13,044 nucleotides of DNA from Candidatus Caldipriscus sp. T1.2 (lineage in GTDB: Bacteria > Hydrothermota > Hydrothermia > LBFQ01). Below the pieces are notes generated by a model that ran no database searches, was not told where the DNA came from, and was given only the letters and a program-made list of their open reading frames with translations. Where the stretch lies: NCBI GenBank assembly GCA_000980735.1, contig LBFQ01000047.1, positions 2,727 to 15,770 of the forward strand, in the 5' to 3' direction. Below, piece after piece: positions 12,474 through 13,044 of the stretch. How positions within the stretch are numbered: the stretch's first letter is position 1; each line of letters opens with the position of its first letter. A program made the position numbers and the translations under genes.

Positions 12474-13044
12474 AATTCTATAATTTCCTGGATGTTGGGT
12501 ATGGGATTTTAGAGGAGTGGGGTTATAGTATAAGGGATGTTTTCGGTAGGGGTAGGGTTTTGGTTATTCATGGGAAGAGGTTTTCAAGGGAATACGGGGA
12601 GAGGATAAAGGGGATAGTTGGAAAACCTAATAAGGAGATTTCCTGTGTGGTTTCCATCGGTGGAGGTTCGGTGATAGATAGTGGGAAATTCCTCGCAAAA
12701 AAACTAAACATACCTTTTATCTCTATACCCACCTTACTTTCAAGCGATGGTATAGCTTCGCCCGTTGGGGTTAGGGGTTATAAGAGCGAATTTTTGAGCT
12801 TACCTATGGGTGTAATAGTGGATCTTGAAATAATTTCTTCTGCACCTACATGGAGCTTTTTGGCAGGAACGGGGGACCTCATATCAAACCTTTCCGCATC
12901 TTTGGATTGGGATAATTTCAGAGAAAAATCCAAGGAGCCTTATAGCTTTTTAGCATCCCTAATTTCAAAATCCTCCGCCTTATCCATGCTTGAATCTAAC
13001 CCATTTAAAAACCCCGAAAATCTGGCTTGGGGTCTGATCTTAAG
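12470..13044 (+). CDS. sn-Glycerol-1-phosphate dehydrogenase, archaeal EgsA/AraM type, partial
   Basis: The last 575 nt encode at least 191 residues of an iron/zinc-type dehydroquinate-synthase-like dehydrogenase; the 3' end lies outside. Seen: the nucleotide-binding SIGGGSVIDSGKFLA (62-76), IPTLLSSDGIASPVG (86-100), and LAGTGDLISNLSASLDWD (131-148), where D136 corresponds to a metal-ligand Asp. The DGIASP and GDLISN...DW pair is the hallmark of glycerol-1-phosphate dehydrogenases, which reduce dihydroxyacetone phosphate to sn-glycerol-1-phosphate, the backbone of archaeal ether lipids; the bacterial AraM proteins are relatives. The metal-binding His residues are expected beyond the window. 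The start is GTG 12470, overlapping the glycosyltransferase stop (GTGA); a TTG at 12425 is a less likely alternative. Whether glycerol dehydrogenase is meant instead is disfavoured by the DGIASP motif. Confidence 0.85.
   Translation, partial: MKFYNFLDVGYGILEEWGYSIRDVFGRGRVLVIHGKRFSREYGERIKGIVGKPNKEISCVVSIGGGSVIDSGKFLAKKLNIPFISIPTLLSSDGIASPVGVRGYKSEFLSLPMGVIVDLEIISSAPTWSFLAGTGDLISNLSASLDWDNFREKSKEPYSFLASLISKSSALSMLESNPFKNPENLAWGLIL

Overview
The window is a gene-dense piece of a bacterial chromosome, about 98% coding. It shows bacterial housekeeping markers (UMP kinase, ribosome recycling factor, undecaprenyl diphosphate synthase, CdsA, RsmH, a class II tRNA-Tyr). Arg codons are mostly AGG and Ile codons are often ATA, a pattern common in thermophiles. 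Outer-membrane-type and Asp-box proteins suggest a diderm envelope. An uncultured thermophilic diderm lineage (for example a WOR-3/Hydrothermae-like or other FCB-related group) would fit, but the window alone does not fix the taxonomy.

Layout. (1) 1-1279, minus strand: pyrH followed by a partial Asp-box (sialidase-like) protein that runs off the left edge. (2) 1321-3775, plus: a large TPR protein split by an apparent one-base frameshift, then a calcineurin-like phosphoesterase. (3) 3766-5591, minus: tRNA-Tyr(GTA), then a UDP-glucuronate-4-epimerase-like gene that begins 3 nt after the mature tRNA end, then an agmatinase/arginase-family hydrolase. (4) 5634-6967, plus: a two-gene ABC transporter. 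(5) 6995-8993, plus: frr-uppS-cdsA, with cdsA also broken by an apparent one-base frameshift. (6) 8984-10853, minus: a beta-barrel-like protein, rsmH and a tiny FtsL-like protein. (7) 10903-13044, plus: 3-hydroxyacyl-CoA dehydrogenase, a dolichol-phosphate-mannose-synthase-like glycosyltransferase, and a partial archaeal-type glycerol-1-phosphate dehydrogenase.

How the genes work together. The frr-uppS-cdsA block and the rsmH/ftsL-like block are remnants of classical translation, envelope and division clusters. UppS makes the polyprenyl carrier, CdsA makes CDP-diacylglycerol, and RsmH and the FtsL-like protein belong to ribosome maturation and division. The last operon joins acyl-CoA chemistry, polyprenyl-linked sugar transfer and sn-glycerol-1-phosphate synthesis, which hints at unusual membrane lipids. 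Within operons, genes overlap by 1-16 nt; both convergent gene pairs overlap by exactly 10 nt.

Most striking pattern: each of the six operon-leading protein genes has a TANAAT -10-like hexamer ending exactly 7 or 8 nt before the ATG, with no Shine-Dalgarno in the gap. This predicts leaderless (0-2 nt leader) mRNAs as the default here. The three divergent intergenic regions (41, 42 and 49 bp) each hold two such elements on opposite strands. No gap exceeds 50 bp. I saw no IS element, CRISPR array, convincing hairpin terminator or large repeat.
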